A DNA stretch of 64,000 nt from 2-02-FULL-47-50 sp964479045 (GTDB lineage Bacteria > Pseudomonadota > Gammaproteobacteria > Eutrophobiales > Eutrophobiaceae). Below the pieces are notes generated by a model. That model searched no databases, was not told the origin of the DNA, and saw only the letters and a program-made list of their open reading frames with translations. The stretch covers positions 62,001-126,000 of the forward strand of contig CAYZJI010000001.1 in NCBI GenBank assembly GCA_964479045.1, written 5' to 3'. A program made the position numbers and the translations under genes. Positions 1 through 8,804 of this stretch are shown in pieces (position 1 is the first letter of the stretch; each line of letters begins with the position of its first letter).

Positions 1-1427
1 AGGTTCAACAGTGTGCGCTCCAGATCACTCATCTCATAGGGCTCCTTGCAAACGGTACATAATTGCCGCACCAGACGTTGCGCCACCACACCGATAATAT
101 TCCCGGCCAGAATATCCGGCTTCACACCAATATCCATCAGGCGTGGAATCGCCGCCAAGGCAGAATTGGTATGCAGCGTGGAATACACCTGATGCCCGGT
201 CATGGCTGCACGCAGGGCCATGCTGGCCGTGTCTTCATCACGGATTTCGCCGACAAGGATAATGTCCGGATCCTGGCGCATCATGGAACGAATACCGCTG
301 GCAAAATCAAGACGCGAAGTTTCGCTGGCCGAGGTCTGGCGGATCATGGTGGTAGGATACTCCACCGGATCTTCCAGCGTCATGATGTTGACCTTTTCAC
401 TGTTGAGATAGTGCAGGACGGAATAGAGCGTGGTGGTCTTGCCACTGCCCGTCGGGCCGGTGATCAGGATAATACCTTCCGGCCGCGCCACCATGATTTT
501 GAGCGTGGTCAGTGCATCATCCTTCAGTCCGAGTTTTTCCAGGGCCACAATACCGCTGTGGCGATCAAGCACACGCAGTACAATATTTTCCCCATGTACC
601 GTCGGCAGCGTGGAGACACGAAAATCCACTGTGCGCCCGGACAGGGAGAGAGAAATGCGGCCATCCTGTGGGGCGCGGGTTTCGGCAATGTCCATGCCGG
701 CCATCACCTTAAGACGTACTGCAATGGCCGACCAGTAATTCTTGTGAATACTGCGGATTTGCCGTAATACGCCGTCAATACGATAACGAAAACGCAGGAA
801 GCCCTCTTCCGGTTCAAAATGAATATCGGAAGCACGCCGTTTGACTGCGTCTGAAAGCAAGGCATTGACAAGGCGTACCACCGGCTGACTGTATTCATCA
901 CTCTCTGCATCAAGACTCTGGTAATCGATTTCACCCGTTTCAATCTCGCGCAGAATTCCATCTACCGACAGTTCGAACCCATAAAACTGATCGATGGCTT
1001 TTTCAATTTCAGCCTCACCTGCAAGTACCGGTATGATATCGATGTCACGCCCGACCTGTACGCTGATTTGATCCAGCACCACAACATTAAAGGTATCGGT
1101 CATGGCGACGGTCAGCCGCTTGTTCAGATTATCGTAAGTCAATGGCAGTACATGCAACCGGCGGGCTATACTCTTTGGAATCATCGCCACTGCTTCACTG
1201 TCAGCTACTGCATTGTCGAGCGTGACGCTCTCCTGCCCGATCACACCACCAATCACATCACGGATAATCGCTTCCGTTGCAAAGCCAAGTCTGACCAGGA
1301 TTTTCCCGAGTTTCTCCTTGCTTTTTTTCTGTTCGAGCAGCGCGATTTCAATCTGGTCGGGCGTGGTAACGCCCTGCTGTACCAGAATTTCGCCCAGTCT
1401 CAGGGTTCTTTTGTTTTGCGGGCTCAT
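1..1427 (-). CDS. mshE: MshE/GspE-family type IV pilus assembly ATPase (C-terminus beyond window)
   Basis: Cytoplasmic hexameric ATPase that powers extension of an MSHA-type IV pilus. About 475 codons are visible, from an ATG at 1427-1425, and the gene runs off the left edge. The N-terminal third resembles the MshEN/GspE_N domain. A Walker A motif (GPTGSGKTT) lies near residue 323-331, followed by the Asp box and the Walker B region (LVGEIRDEDT, about residue 390). A cysteine pair (LCTVC) is visible at the truncated end, as in the zinc-binding C-terminal domain of GspE/PilB proteins. It starts 5 bp after the mshN stop, so it is the fourth visible pilus gene of this operon. PilB or GspE is possible by family, but the mshL-mshN context favours MshE. 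Confidence 0.88.
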   Translation of the reverse strand, partial: MSPQNKRTLRLGEILVQQGVTTPDQIEIALLEQKKSKEKLGKILVRLGFATEAIIRDVIGGVIGQESVTLDNAVADSEAVAMIPKSIARRLHVLPLTYDNLNKRLTVAMTDTFNVVVLDQISVQVGRDIDIIPVLAGEAEIEKAIDQFYGFELSVDGILREIETGEIDYQSLDAESDEYSQPVVRLVNALLSDAVKRRASDIHFEPEEGFLRFRYRIDGVLRQIRSIHKNYWSAIAVRLKVMAGMDIAETRAPQDGRISLSLSGRTVDFRVSTLPTVHGENIVLRVLDRHSGIVALEKLGLKDDALTTLKIMVARPEGIILITGPTGSGKTTTLYSVLHYLNSEKVNIMTLEDPVEYPTTMIRQTSASETSRLDFASGIRSMMRQDPDIILVGEIRDEDTASMALRAAMTGHQVYSTLHTNSALAAIPRLMDIGVKPDILAGNIIGVVAQRLVRQLCTVCKEPYEMSDLERTLLN

Positions 1428-1432
1428 AATAT

Positions 1433-3157
1433 TTACTGGCTCTGCGTGGTGAGGTTGTTGACCCGTGCAAGCACAGTTGATGTGTTGAAAGAGGGTTCGC
1501 GACGGTCAGCCAGTTCCAGTGCTTTCCGGTAATAATCCAGGGCCGCTCCAGACTGACCCAGTCGATCCAGGCTGATAGCAAGGTTATAGGCAAAATCTCC
1601 ATTTTCAGGTTCACGCCGGTAAGCCTCAAAAAACGCCGACTGGGCATCGGCCCAACGCGACTGTCCGGCATAATTATTTCCAAGTGCAAAATGCAGAAAC
1701 GCAGCTTCCGGCTGTTCCTGTATCATCAGCTTCAATACACTCTCACTCCGGACAGGATCAGCGCTGCCTTGTATGTTGATAAGCGCTGTGGTTGCGGCAA
1801 TGTCCCGTGGATAAAGCTTGAGGACGCGCAGATAAAATTCGTAAGCTTCCTGCATTTGTCCCTTTTGATGGGCGAGGGCTGCCATCCCCAGCAATGCATC
1901 GCGATTGCCCGGCATGGTTTCCAGTACCTGCCGGTAAGCCATCTCTGCACCCGAGTAGTTTCCGTCACTATAATCTGCATACGCATCGTTGATTAACTGA
2001 TCATTTTTGTCGACAGCGCGGGAACGGCTGATGGCGATGGCTGCAGCCTCCACCGGAATATCTTCCGGCAGGGTTTCTGGCAGCGCAGGTGCCGTCAAAT
2101 CTACTGGTTCTGCTGGAGCCGGTTCCTGTTCAGGAGTATCAGTGACAACTACCGGTGTATCGCTCCTGTCTTCGAGGATCGGCGATTCCGGCAATGCTGC
2201 TGTACTGTCTTCGGCAGGGGTAGCAATATTTACATCGTTTGAGGTAACGGACGGTATTGCGTCGGAACCGGCGACAGTTGCTTCCGGCATGGTCTCTGGC
2301 ACTGCCGCAGTTCCGGTTTCAGTGACAATTTCCGGCAGAGGAACAATCACCGGAGGTGCCAGTTCAGCTTCTATTCCGCGCGCTACCATAGGTGATGATG
2401 TTGAAACCGCAGTAGGAGTTAATTTCAGATAGTACAGGGCACCACCGGCCGCAAGAATCACTGCAAACAGACCGATAAACATCGTCCACTCAAGTATCTG
2501 ACGTTTCCCTGAGACCGTATTGACCGCTGAGAACACTGTCTGGGCCGCGACCGGTGTTGGCCCGGTTCTGCTGCCCCCCATATCCTTGACCAGTTCGGCA
2601 GCCGTAATAGCGGGTCGTGAGACCCGGCTTCCGCTCAGAGTGTCCGCAAACGTATCCTTGATTTTGGGCTGGTCTGTATCATCAAGTGGTTTGATGGCAC
2701 TCTCTTCCATAGTGAGATTTGCCAGTGTATAGGCCGGATCTTCGCCCTGAATTGAGAGCTTGTCAGTACTGCCCTGTGTGCCGGAAGCAGGTAAAGCTGC
2801 TTCTACTTCATGAGTCAGTTCTTCTTTTTGCAGTGACAGGCTGGCGGGTTGCGCCTGGACACCTAAATCAGTGGCCGTGGACTCCAGGTCCAGAGGTTTG
2901 TTGATGGTATATTCTTCCAGCGGAGACGAAGAAAGATCGACAGATCTTTTTTTTTCGGCACTGATTGAAAGAGCGCCCAGCAACGCGTCCTCCGAAACAG
3001 GCGTTTCCGTTTGCAGTGATAATGGCTCTTTGCGGTTCTCCAAAGAAGGCTCAAGCCTGATCCCCTCACCCGATTTCTCCTGGGCCTCTTTCAGTCGTCT
3101 GGCCGCCTCCTTTTTTTCCTGTTCGGCCTTTTTCAAGGCGTCGATCAAGAGGCTCAC
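1433..3157 (-). CDS. mshN: MshN-like TPR protein of the MSHA pilus locus
   Basis: A 574-residue membrane-anchored TPR protein. It opens with MSLLIDALKKAEQEKKEA, the lysine- and glutamate-rich start typical of MshN. One transmembrane segment lies at about 221-246, after an acidic low-complexity cytoplasmic region. A Pro/Glu/Ala-rich linker follows and then, from about 390, several TPR repeats presumably in the periplasm. The start is GTG at 3157 and overlaps the mshL stop by 4 nt (GTGA), indicating translational coupling. The family is known from MSHA pilus clusters, where its role in assembly is not well defined. It is longer than many MshN proteins because of the linker regions. Confidence 0.8.
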   Translation of the reverse strand: MSLLIDALKKAEQEKKEAARRLKEAQEKSGEGIRLEPSLENRKEPLSLQTETPVSEDALLGALSISAEKKRSVDLSSSPLEEYTINKPLDLESTATDLGVQAQPASLSLQKEELTHEVEAALPASGTQGSTDKLSIQGEDPAYTLANLTMEESAIKPLDDTDQPKIKDTFADTLSGSRVSRPAITAAELVKDMGGSRTGPTPVAAQTVFSAVNTVSGKRQILEWTMFIGLFAVILAAGGALYYLKLTPTAVSTSSPMVARGIEAELAPPVIVPLPEIVTETGTAAVPETMPEATVAGSDAIPSVTSNDVNIATPAEDSTAALPESPILEDRSDTPVVVTDTPEQEPAPAEPVDLTAPALPETLPEDIPVEAAAIAISRSRAVDKNDQLINDAYADYSDGNYSGAEMAYRQVLETMPGNRDALLGMAALAHQKGQMQEAYEFYLRVLKLYPRDIAATTALINIQGSADPVRSESVLKLMIQEQPEAAFLHFALGNNYAGQSRWADAQSAFFEAYRREPENGDFAYNLAISLDRLGQSGAALDYYRKALELADRREPSFNTSTVLARVNNLTTQSQ

Positions 3158-4818
3158 GGCGCGGGCGTTCCTACTGACGCAGGTGTGGTTGGTTGCTGCT
3201 CAAGAAATGGTTTATAAATACCCAGATCAGCTTCCAGGCTTGGATTACGTACTATCATCGGCCTCAGAAATATAACCAGCTCTGTTTTTGAGTAGACCTT
3301 TGACTTGGACTGGAAAGCCTTGCCCGCAACGGGCAGTTTGGACAATCCGGGAACACTACTGTCTGAATTGTCCTCAGAATCCTGTATCAATCCGCCGAGT
3401 ATGGCGATTTGTCCGTTATTCAATCTCAGCAATGATTCCATCTCCCTGACCTGGATTTCCGGTATCAGATTCGGGATCGGATCGGCCAATGGCAGGCCGG
3501 CCGGTGAAAATCTTAATGAAGGGTTCGGATCCTGGACCTGATCGCCTACGCGGGATATTGTCGGACGGACATTCAGAACTATACTTTCGTTTTCATTGAT
3601 CTGGGGCGTAACTGCCATGACGATACCGACCGGGACGGTATGGATGGTCGTTTCCGCATTGGTGGTTACTACACCCTGGGTGGAATCGGTTTGTACTTCA
3701 ATTGTGAAAAACACTTCGTTGTTGACCACCTTGAGTATGGCCGTCTGGTTATTCAGCGCCATCAACTGCGGACTTGAAAGCACCCGTGCGTCACCAAACT
3801 CATCCAGCAGGTTGACAGTGAGTTTGAGTGCGTCTTCACCCGCAATTTCCTCATCTTCATAAATAAGTTCAAACAGGCTGAGTGCGCTGGGTACAGGAGC
3901 GCCAACCAGCGTTGCTGAAGCAAGCCCGAGACCGGCAGATGCGTTGATAAAGGACCAGTCTATCCCTGCCTGGTATTCTTCATTCAGGTTCACTTCCACG
4001 ATCGTGGCCTGAATCAACACCTGACGGTTGGCACTCTCCAGTGCCATATCAATATACTCCTGTATTTTTTCATGCTGCAGATGCGTGGCCCGCACTGTAA
4101 GGATTCCCGTTTCCGGGCTTGGAATAACCGAGCTGGTTATCGGAATTGTGTCCCCGCTCGATGAGCCTGCGGCATTCTGCTCGAGAATGGCTGCTACGTT
4201 CTTGACCAGATTTTCCCAGAAACGGTTTAATGCCTTGTTGGACACATCTGTCGTTGAATTATTGTTCCCGCCACTACCCCCACTCTGGGAGCCACCACCT
4301 GCCCCTTCAAAACCGCCGCCAGTGGTGGAGATTTGCGTAGCGATCGTGATCGTGCTTGTCGTATCACGCGTCATGTTGATGTAACCGACCTTGTAAGTAC
4401 GAAGAAATGGTTCATCCGGCTGAATCAGGAGATTCTCGCCTTTGTACTCGTAGCGCAGGTCGACCTGCCGGGAAATGCGATCCAGGATTTGCGGCAAGGT
4501 TTGATCGACCGCATTGATGGTCACAACCCCCTCAATGCGTGGATCAATATCAACATTGACCTTGGCATCGCGGGCCAGAGCAAACAGCAATTCCTTCACC
4601 GGAACTTCGTTAACGACGACCGTATATTTTTCGAGTTCTACGGGAGGAGCCGGGGGAGGCAAAACCGGAACTTTCTGGACCAGTTCAGGGATTTCACCTG
4701 TTGGCTTTTCTGTTGTTTCGATGTGCCCCGGCGATGGTTCGAATGGCTTGGGTTCGATCTCGGCGCAACCAAATAAGGCCAGCAACGCCCCGCCTGTTAG
4801 CAATAACCTCAGCAACAT
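3154..4818 (-). CDS. mshL: MshL-type outer-membrane secretin of the MSHA pilus
   Basis: A 554-residue secretin that would form the outer-membrane pore for the pilus. The N-terminus is a signal peptide ending in LFGC, so Cys18 is a plausible lipidation site, although Phe at -2 is unusual. A short STN-like region is followed by a Gly/Ser/Asn-rich linker at about 170-195. The C-terminal half carries the secretin domain, with VLSSPQLMALNNQTAILKVV and a late GLIQDSEDNSDSSVPGL segment typical of the family. The ATG at 4818 has a strong GAGGGGGG ribosome-binding site. It lies 77 bp after mshM and overlaps mshN. The Pro-rich N-terminus and neighbours favour MshL over PilQ or GspD. Confidence 0.87.
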   Translation of the reverse strand: MLLRLLLTGGALLALFGCAEIEPKPFEPSPGHIETTEKPTGEIPELVQKVPVLPPPAPPVELEKYTVVVNEVPVKELLFALARDAKVNVDIDPRIEGVVTINAVDQTLPQILDRISRQVDLRYEYKGENLLIQPDEPFLRTYKVGYINMTRDTTSTITIATQISTTGGGFEGAGGGSQSGGSGGNNNSTTDVSNKALNRFWENLVKNVAAILEQNAAGSSSGDTIPITSSVIPSPETGILTVRATHLQHEKIQEYIDMALESANRQVLIQATIVEVNLNEEYQAGIDWSFINASAGLGLASATLVGAPVPSALSLFELIYEDEEIAGEDALKLTVNLLDEFGDARVLSSPQLMALNNQTAILKVVNNEVFFTIEVQTDSTQGVVTTNAETTIHTVPVGIVMAVTPQINENESIVLNVRPTISRVGDQVQDPNPSLRFSPAGLPLADPIPNLIPEIQVREMESLLRLNNGQIAILGGLIQDSEDNSDSSVPGLSKLPVAGKAFQSKSKVYSKTELVIFLRPMIVRNPSLEADLGIYKPFLEQQPTTPASVGTPAP

Positions 4819-4895
4819 TGATATCCCCCCTCACCGCTGAATTCTTGTATACCGATAAACTATCAAATAATAATCATTTTACATATAGCTGATGT

Positions 4896-6326
4896 TTAAA
4901 GATTTTTTGATTTGGTCAATGGCCGGTAAATTATGGATATGCATAACCTGCATTGGGTAGCGGTTTCCATAAAATTGGCCGTTTCCGGCGGAACCTCTTT
5001 CAACTGCTGTAACAACATATCCAGTTCCTCCCCCGATAATAGTGTGTCTTCCGGCTGTATAAACTGTGTGTAATCCTGTTGCTGCAAAGAATTTGCCAAG
5101 TCTTGTTCAGAAACTGCCACGTATGCCGGCGTGGTCAAAGGCGTTATTCCAGACTGTGTTTCAGATTCAGCAACATCATCTGCGTCGATTGACTCAGCAA
5201 GTTGTGAGTAATTGTCCGTCATGGGTATTACTGCGGAATTTGTATCGCGAAAATCTGGCCCTGGTTCATGCTGTTGAAGATAAATCGTTGATTTTTCAGT
5301 AGATCCAGGATTGTTTTGCCCGGCATCAGACGCAGGGGCAGTGGCCAGAGGTGATGAAGCATTGTTTACAGTCTCTGATTCTGCAGTATCTTGGTTGCCC
5401 TCAGTTTGCAGCGTACTGTCCTGCAGAAAGTGCTGGTAAGGTAGCAGCCATAAACCTATCAGAAGAATACTCAGCAAGCCGCTGGCGATAACAAACCGGT
5501 AAGCGTGTTGCCATGTAGCGACAAATTCACTGTCCCGGGCTGCTACTCTGACCTGTTTTGCGGCCACTTTGTGCTGGTTGGCGGCATAAGCCGCCAGCAG
5601 TGCTTTGTCGGCCAGAATATTGATCCTGCGTAACAGACCCTTCGAGTAACGACCGATTTCCCGTATGGCCGCCATACTGAACACCTCACCTCCGCGATAC
5701 CCACAGGCACGCAGGCGGGTATTCAAATAATCACGGATTTCAGCATTTTTCAGCGGTTTCAGGTAAAAACTGTAGGTGATACGCTCCTTGAGCTGACGTA
5801 TTTCGCGTTTGGCAATCATCTGATCCAGTTCCGGTTGGCCAAACAGGACTATCTGCAGCAGCTTGTGCTGACGGGTCTCGAGATTGCTCAAAATCCGGAT
5901 TTCTTCAAGCGTGGTCAACGGCATGCCCTGGGCCTCTTCTACAAATACGACCACCTGACGGTTTTCCGCGTGCCGTTTCAGCAGGTATTGTTGCAGACTC
6001 TGCATGACCCGCAAGCGGTCATCAAGAGCAGACACTGCCAGTTTCAGTTCAAAAGCAATGGCGCGCAGGATGTCATCCGGTGAAAGATTGGGATTGGCGA
6101 GGTACACCACTTCGACATTGGCAGGCAATTCAACTGCCAGCATCCGGCACAACATGGTCTTGCCGCTGCCGACCTCGCCTACCACTTTTACGATGCCTTC
6201 GCCGCTGGTAATGGCATAAATCATGGCATTGAGGATGGCGCCACGATCACCCCCAGGGAAAAACAGACTCGTGTCCGGCGTGATACGAAACGGTGGTTGA
6301 TTCAGACCAAAATAATCGTAATACAC
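4896..6326 (-). CDS. mshM: MshM-like ExeA-family AAA ATPase with long C-terminal extension
   Basis: An ExeA/MshM-type P-loop ATPase. The Walker A motif GEVGSGKT lies at about 50-57 and a Walker B-like VVFVEEAQ at 126-133. A transmembrane segment (about 278-295) is followed by a roughly 180-residue acidic, Gln-rich tail without a domain I recognise. MshM proteins I know are near 280-300 residues, so the membrane span and tail are extra; ExeA has a span too, but followed by a peptidoglycan-binding domain not evident here. The start is GTG at 6326 and shares one base with the stop of the upstream regulator (TAGTG), which argues for co-translation. In Vibrio MSHA clusters mshL precedes mshM; here the order is reversed. 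Confidence 0.75.
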   Translation of the reverse strand: MYYDYFGLNQPPFRITPDTSLFFPGGDRGAILNAMIYAITSGEGIVKVVGEVGSGKTMLCRMLAVELPANVEVVYLANPNLSPDDILRAIAFELKLAVSALDDRLRVMQSLQQYLLKRHAENRQVVVFVEEAQGMPLTTLEEIRILSNLETRQHKLLQIVLFGQPELDQMIAKREIRQLKERITYSFYLKPLKNAEIRDYLNTRLRACGYRGGEVFSMAAIREIGRYSKGLLRRINILADKALLAAYAANQHKVAAKQVRVAARDSEFVATWQHAYRFVIASGLLSILLIGLWLLPYQHFLQDSTLQTEGNQDTAESETVNNASSPLATAPASDAGQNNPGSTEKSTIYLQQHEPGPDFRDTNSAVIPMTDNYSQLAESIDADDVAESETQSGITPLTTPAYVAVSEQDLANSLQQQDYTQFIQPEDTLLSGEELDMLLQQLKEVPPETANFMETATQCRLCISIIYRPLTKSKNL

Positions 6327-7768
6327 TACTCAGACCCCCCATTTTCCAGGCGCTCCAGCCTGCTATAAAGTGTAGTACGGTTTACCCCCAGCATACGCGC
6401 GGCCTGGCTGAGATTACCACCGGAAAGATCCATCGCCATTTTGATATAGCGCCGTTCCAGATCACCCAGAAAACTGTCCAGCTTGAAGCGGTGGCTCAAA
6501 AGATCGCGGCGTACCAGTTGATCGATGTCCTGAGGCTGCTCATCTGTCGCATCAACAGGTACTCTTTCCAGTTCAGCATCCAGTTGTTCACGGCTCACAG
6601 TTTGGCCGGGGTACTTTGCTCCCAGACGTATGACAATATTGCGCAATTCACGGATATTGCCGGGAAAGGAATATTCCTGCAGCAGTTGTCTGGCATCATC
6701 ACTCAAACTGAACGGGCGATTACCTGAAGAATACACCTGCCGGAAATGATCGAGTAATAACAGGCAGTCTGTACCACGTTCATGTAGCGTAGGCACCTTG
6801 ATCGTCAAAACACTCAAACGGTGATACAAATCCTGGCGGAATGTCCCTTTGCGTGCGGCATCCTTCAAATCACGGTTGGTGGCTGCAACAATACGTGCGT
6901 TTGATTTGCGCGGCTGCGTCTCTCCCAACCGGTAGTATTCACCATTCTCCAGTACCCGCAATAATTTGGATTGCAAATCCACAGGTAATTCCCCGATCTC
7001 ATCAAGGAACAGTGTTCCATCATGGGTCTCTTCAAAGAAACCGGCTTTCTGCGCAGTAGCGCCGGTAAATGCTCCTTTACTGTGTCCGAACAACTGGGCT
7101 TCCAGCAATTCCGCCGGGAAAGCGGCGCAGTTAAGTGTAAGAAACGGGGCTGACGCCCGGCCGCTGCTTTGATGCAGGCTCTCGGCGACCAGTTCCTTGC
7201 CGCTACCGGATTCGCCTTCAATTAAAACCGGGAAAGGAGTGTCTGCAAACTGCCGGATCAGACTGCGCAGCGTTTCGATGGCCGGACTTCCGCCCATCAA
7301 TTTTTCCTGGTCGCGCTCAACCTGTTGCTGCGCCCGCTCCGCTTCGAGCATCATCACCTGATGCGCGAGTCGCGCCCTGAGCAACGCGATATTACATGGC
7401 TTGGGGATGAAATCCACGGCCCCCAGAGTCAGGGCATGCTGGATATTCGTCTGTTCGTTCTGGCCGGAGAGAATCAGTATCTTCATGTCCGGATTCAGCC
7501 CCAGCAAATCATGAATGAGGCCAAATCCCTCTTCGGGTGAATGCGGCTTGGGCGGCAAACCCAGATCCACCAGAGCCAGAGAAGGAATCAAATGCTGGGT
7601 ATGCAACAACCTGTTGGACTGGGCGCGGGTATCGGCCGTCAGAACTTCATACTGGTCCTGTAATACCAGACTGAGTGACTCAACTATTAACGGGTCATCA
7701 TCAACTAGTAGCAGACGGGGTTTGTCTGCAGTTTCGCTCTTGCGAAGATTGCTGGATTTTTCAGCCAA
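6326..7768 (-). CDS. Sigma-54-dependent response regulator (NtrC family, PrsR-like) heading the pilus operon
   Basis: A 480-residue NtrC-type activator. The receiver domain (about 17-130) has the acidic pair in VDDD (23-25), phospho-acceptor Asp68 in VDLGLP and Lys123. The AAA+ domain has Walker A GESGSGK (185-191) and the sigma-54 contact motif GAFTGA (232-237). A Fis-type helix-turn-helix ends the protein (about 447-475). The receiver, with DLGLPP followed by a Pro/Glu-rich loop, resembles PEP-CTERM-box regulators (PrsR). The start appears to be TTG at 7768, with GGAG nine bases upstream and no ATG before the domain. No histidine kinase is adjacent. The one-base overlap with mshM suggests control of, or co-regulation with, the pilus. 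Confidence 0.85.
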   Translation of the reverse strand: MAEKSSNLRKSETADKPRLLLVDDDPLIVESLSLVLQDQYEVLTADTRAQSNRLLHTQHLIPSLALVDLGLPPKPHSPEEGFGLIHDLLGLNPDMKILILSGQNEQTNIQHALTLGAVDFIPKPCNIALLRARLAHQVMMLEAERAQQQVERDQEKLMGGSPAIETLRSLIRQFADTPFPVLIEGESGSGKELVAESLHQSSGRASAPFLTLNCAAFPAELLEAQLFGHSKGAFTGATAQKAGFFEETHDGTLFLDEIGELPVDLQSKLLRVLENGEYYRLGETQPRKSNARIVAATNRDLKDAARKGTFRQDLYHRLSVLTIKVPTLHERGTDCLLLLDHFRQVYSSGNRPFSLSDDARQLLQEYSFPGNIRELRNIVIRLGAKYPGQTVSREQLDAELERVPVDATDEQPQDIDQLVRRDLLSHRFKLDSFLGDLERRYIKMAMDLSGGNLSQAARMLGVNRTTLYSRLERLENGGSE

Positions 7769-7784
7769 GGAGGCAACTCCGTTA

Positions 7785-7797
7785 ATAACATTGTTAT
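7785..7797. promoter_or_regulatory. 13-bp palindrome upstream of the pilus-operon regulator
   Basis: ATAACATTGTTAT is a perfect inverted repeat with one central base, 17 bp before the TTG start of the sigma-54 regulator and after the metF stop. It could be an operator. No matching -24/-12 promoter (TGGCAC...TTGC) is visible in the 77-bp gap. Chance occurrence in an AT-rich gap is possible. Confidence 0.25.
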
Positions 7798-7845
7798 CCG
7801 GAAATGTTCACGCTGTGTGACATCTTCCAAGGATACTACAACGTA

Positions 7846-8730
7846 TCAGCCGGTAGATAACTTTCTGTCGCCCCGCCGTTTGCTCAGGATCAGGTTTTCC
7901 CAGATGGCCACCGAAGCTTCGTACTGGTTCATGGTATAGAAATGCAGCCCCGGCGCACCATGGCTTAACAGCCTTTCACACAGCTGTGTGGTTACATCAA
8001 TCCCGAATTTGCGTATGGATATGCGGTCGTCTCCGAACTCCTGCAAGCGTTTGAGAATCCAGCGCGGAATTTCAGCACCGCAGGCCTCCGAGAACCGGAC
8101 CAGCTGGGTACAATTAATAATGGGCATAACGCCGGGTACGATCGGAATATCGATCGCCAGTTTTTCACAACTCTCGATGAAACGGAAATAGGCGTCCGGA
8201 TTATAAAAATACTGGGTGATGGCGCTGTTGGCGCCTGCCTCAACCTTGCGTTTGAAATTCTCCAGATCCTTTTTTGGGCCCGGAGCTTGCGGATGGAATT
8301 CAGGATACGCAGCCACCTCAATATGGAAATGGTCGCCCGTTTCCTTGCGAATGAAGTCCACCAGTTCGTTGGCATACCGCAACTGACCGTAACTCGCCTG
8401 ACCTGACGGCAGATCACCACGCAGCGCGACCGTGCGCTTGATACCGGCGGAACGGTACAAATTCAGCACCGCCCGGATTTCATCCAGATTCTGGCCAATG
8501 CAGGAAATATGCGGCGCAGCCTCTATGCCGGTGCGTTGTGTAATGTCCCGGACCGTTTCAAATGTTTTCTCCCGTGTGCTGCCTCCGGCGCCATACGTTA
8601 CCGAAAAAAAATCCGGCCGGTATTCACACAGGTGATCCGTCGTGTCCTGCAGCTTGTGAAATGCTTCAGACGTGCGCGGCGGATAAAATTCGAAGCTGAA
8701 TTTCGGCGGAAATTTATTTTGTGAGTTCAT
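7846..8730 (-). CDS. metF: 5,10-methylenetetrahydrofolate reductase
   Basis: Flavoenzyme that reduces 5,10-methylene-THF to 5-methyl-THF, the methyl donor for methionine synthesis. It has 294 residues, the normal bacterial length. The family opening SFEFYPPRTSEA is present, as are VTYGAGGSTR and the substrate-loop region ALRGDLP. It lies on the same strand as ahcY and metK, giving a compact methyl-cycle group, but 74 bp containing a palindromic repeat separate it from ahcY, so it may have its own promoter. The start ATG is at 8730. Confidence 0.95.
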   Translation of the reverse strand: MNSQNKFPPKFSFEFYPPRTSEAFHKLQDTTDHLCEYRPDFFSVTYGAGGSTREKTFETVRDITQRTGIEAAPHISCIGQNLDEIRAVLNLYRSAGIKRTVALRGDLPSGQASYGQLRYANELVDFIRKETGDHFHIEVAAYPEFHPQAPGPKKDLENFKRKVEAGANSAITQYFYNPDAYFRFIESCEKLAIDIPIVPGVMPIINCTQLVRFSEACGAEIPRWILKRLQEFGDDRISIRKFGIDVTTQLCERLLSHGAPGLHFYTMNQYEASVAIWENLILSKRRGDRKLSTG

Positions 8731-8740
8731 ATTTTCGTAT

Positions 8741-8800
8741 CTCGTACCTCGTGAAACGTATCTCGCCTCTGCGCTTCACGCATCACGAGATACGCTTCAC
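8741..8800. repeat. Palindromic intergenic repeat, family A, copy 1
   Basis: Fills the metF-ahcY gap. Arms GTGAAACGTATCTCG (8751-8765) and CGAGATACGCTTCAC (8786-8800) are inverted repeats matching at 14 of 15 positions, with a CTTCACG-type internal segment between them. The same GTGAAGCGTATCTCG arm recurs at 31385 and 35666. It resembles REP-type elements in size and position. A transcriptional role, for example attenuating readthrough from ahcY into metF, is possible but unproven. Confidence 0.75.
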
Positions 8801-8804
8801 ATAT

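Noticed and set aside
63..767. Long plus-strand frame opposite mshE
   Set aside because: Shadow of the minus-strand ATPase; composition is His/Arg-rich without domains.
2007..2432. Ser/Thr/Gly-rich plus-strand frame inside mshN
   Set aside because: Reads as a surface-repeat protein but is the antisense of the Pro/Glu-rich linker of MshN.
7769..7845. Sigma-54 promoter upstream of the pilus regulator
   Set aside because: No TGGCAC-N5-TTGC element could be found on the minus strand in this gap.
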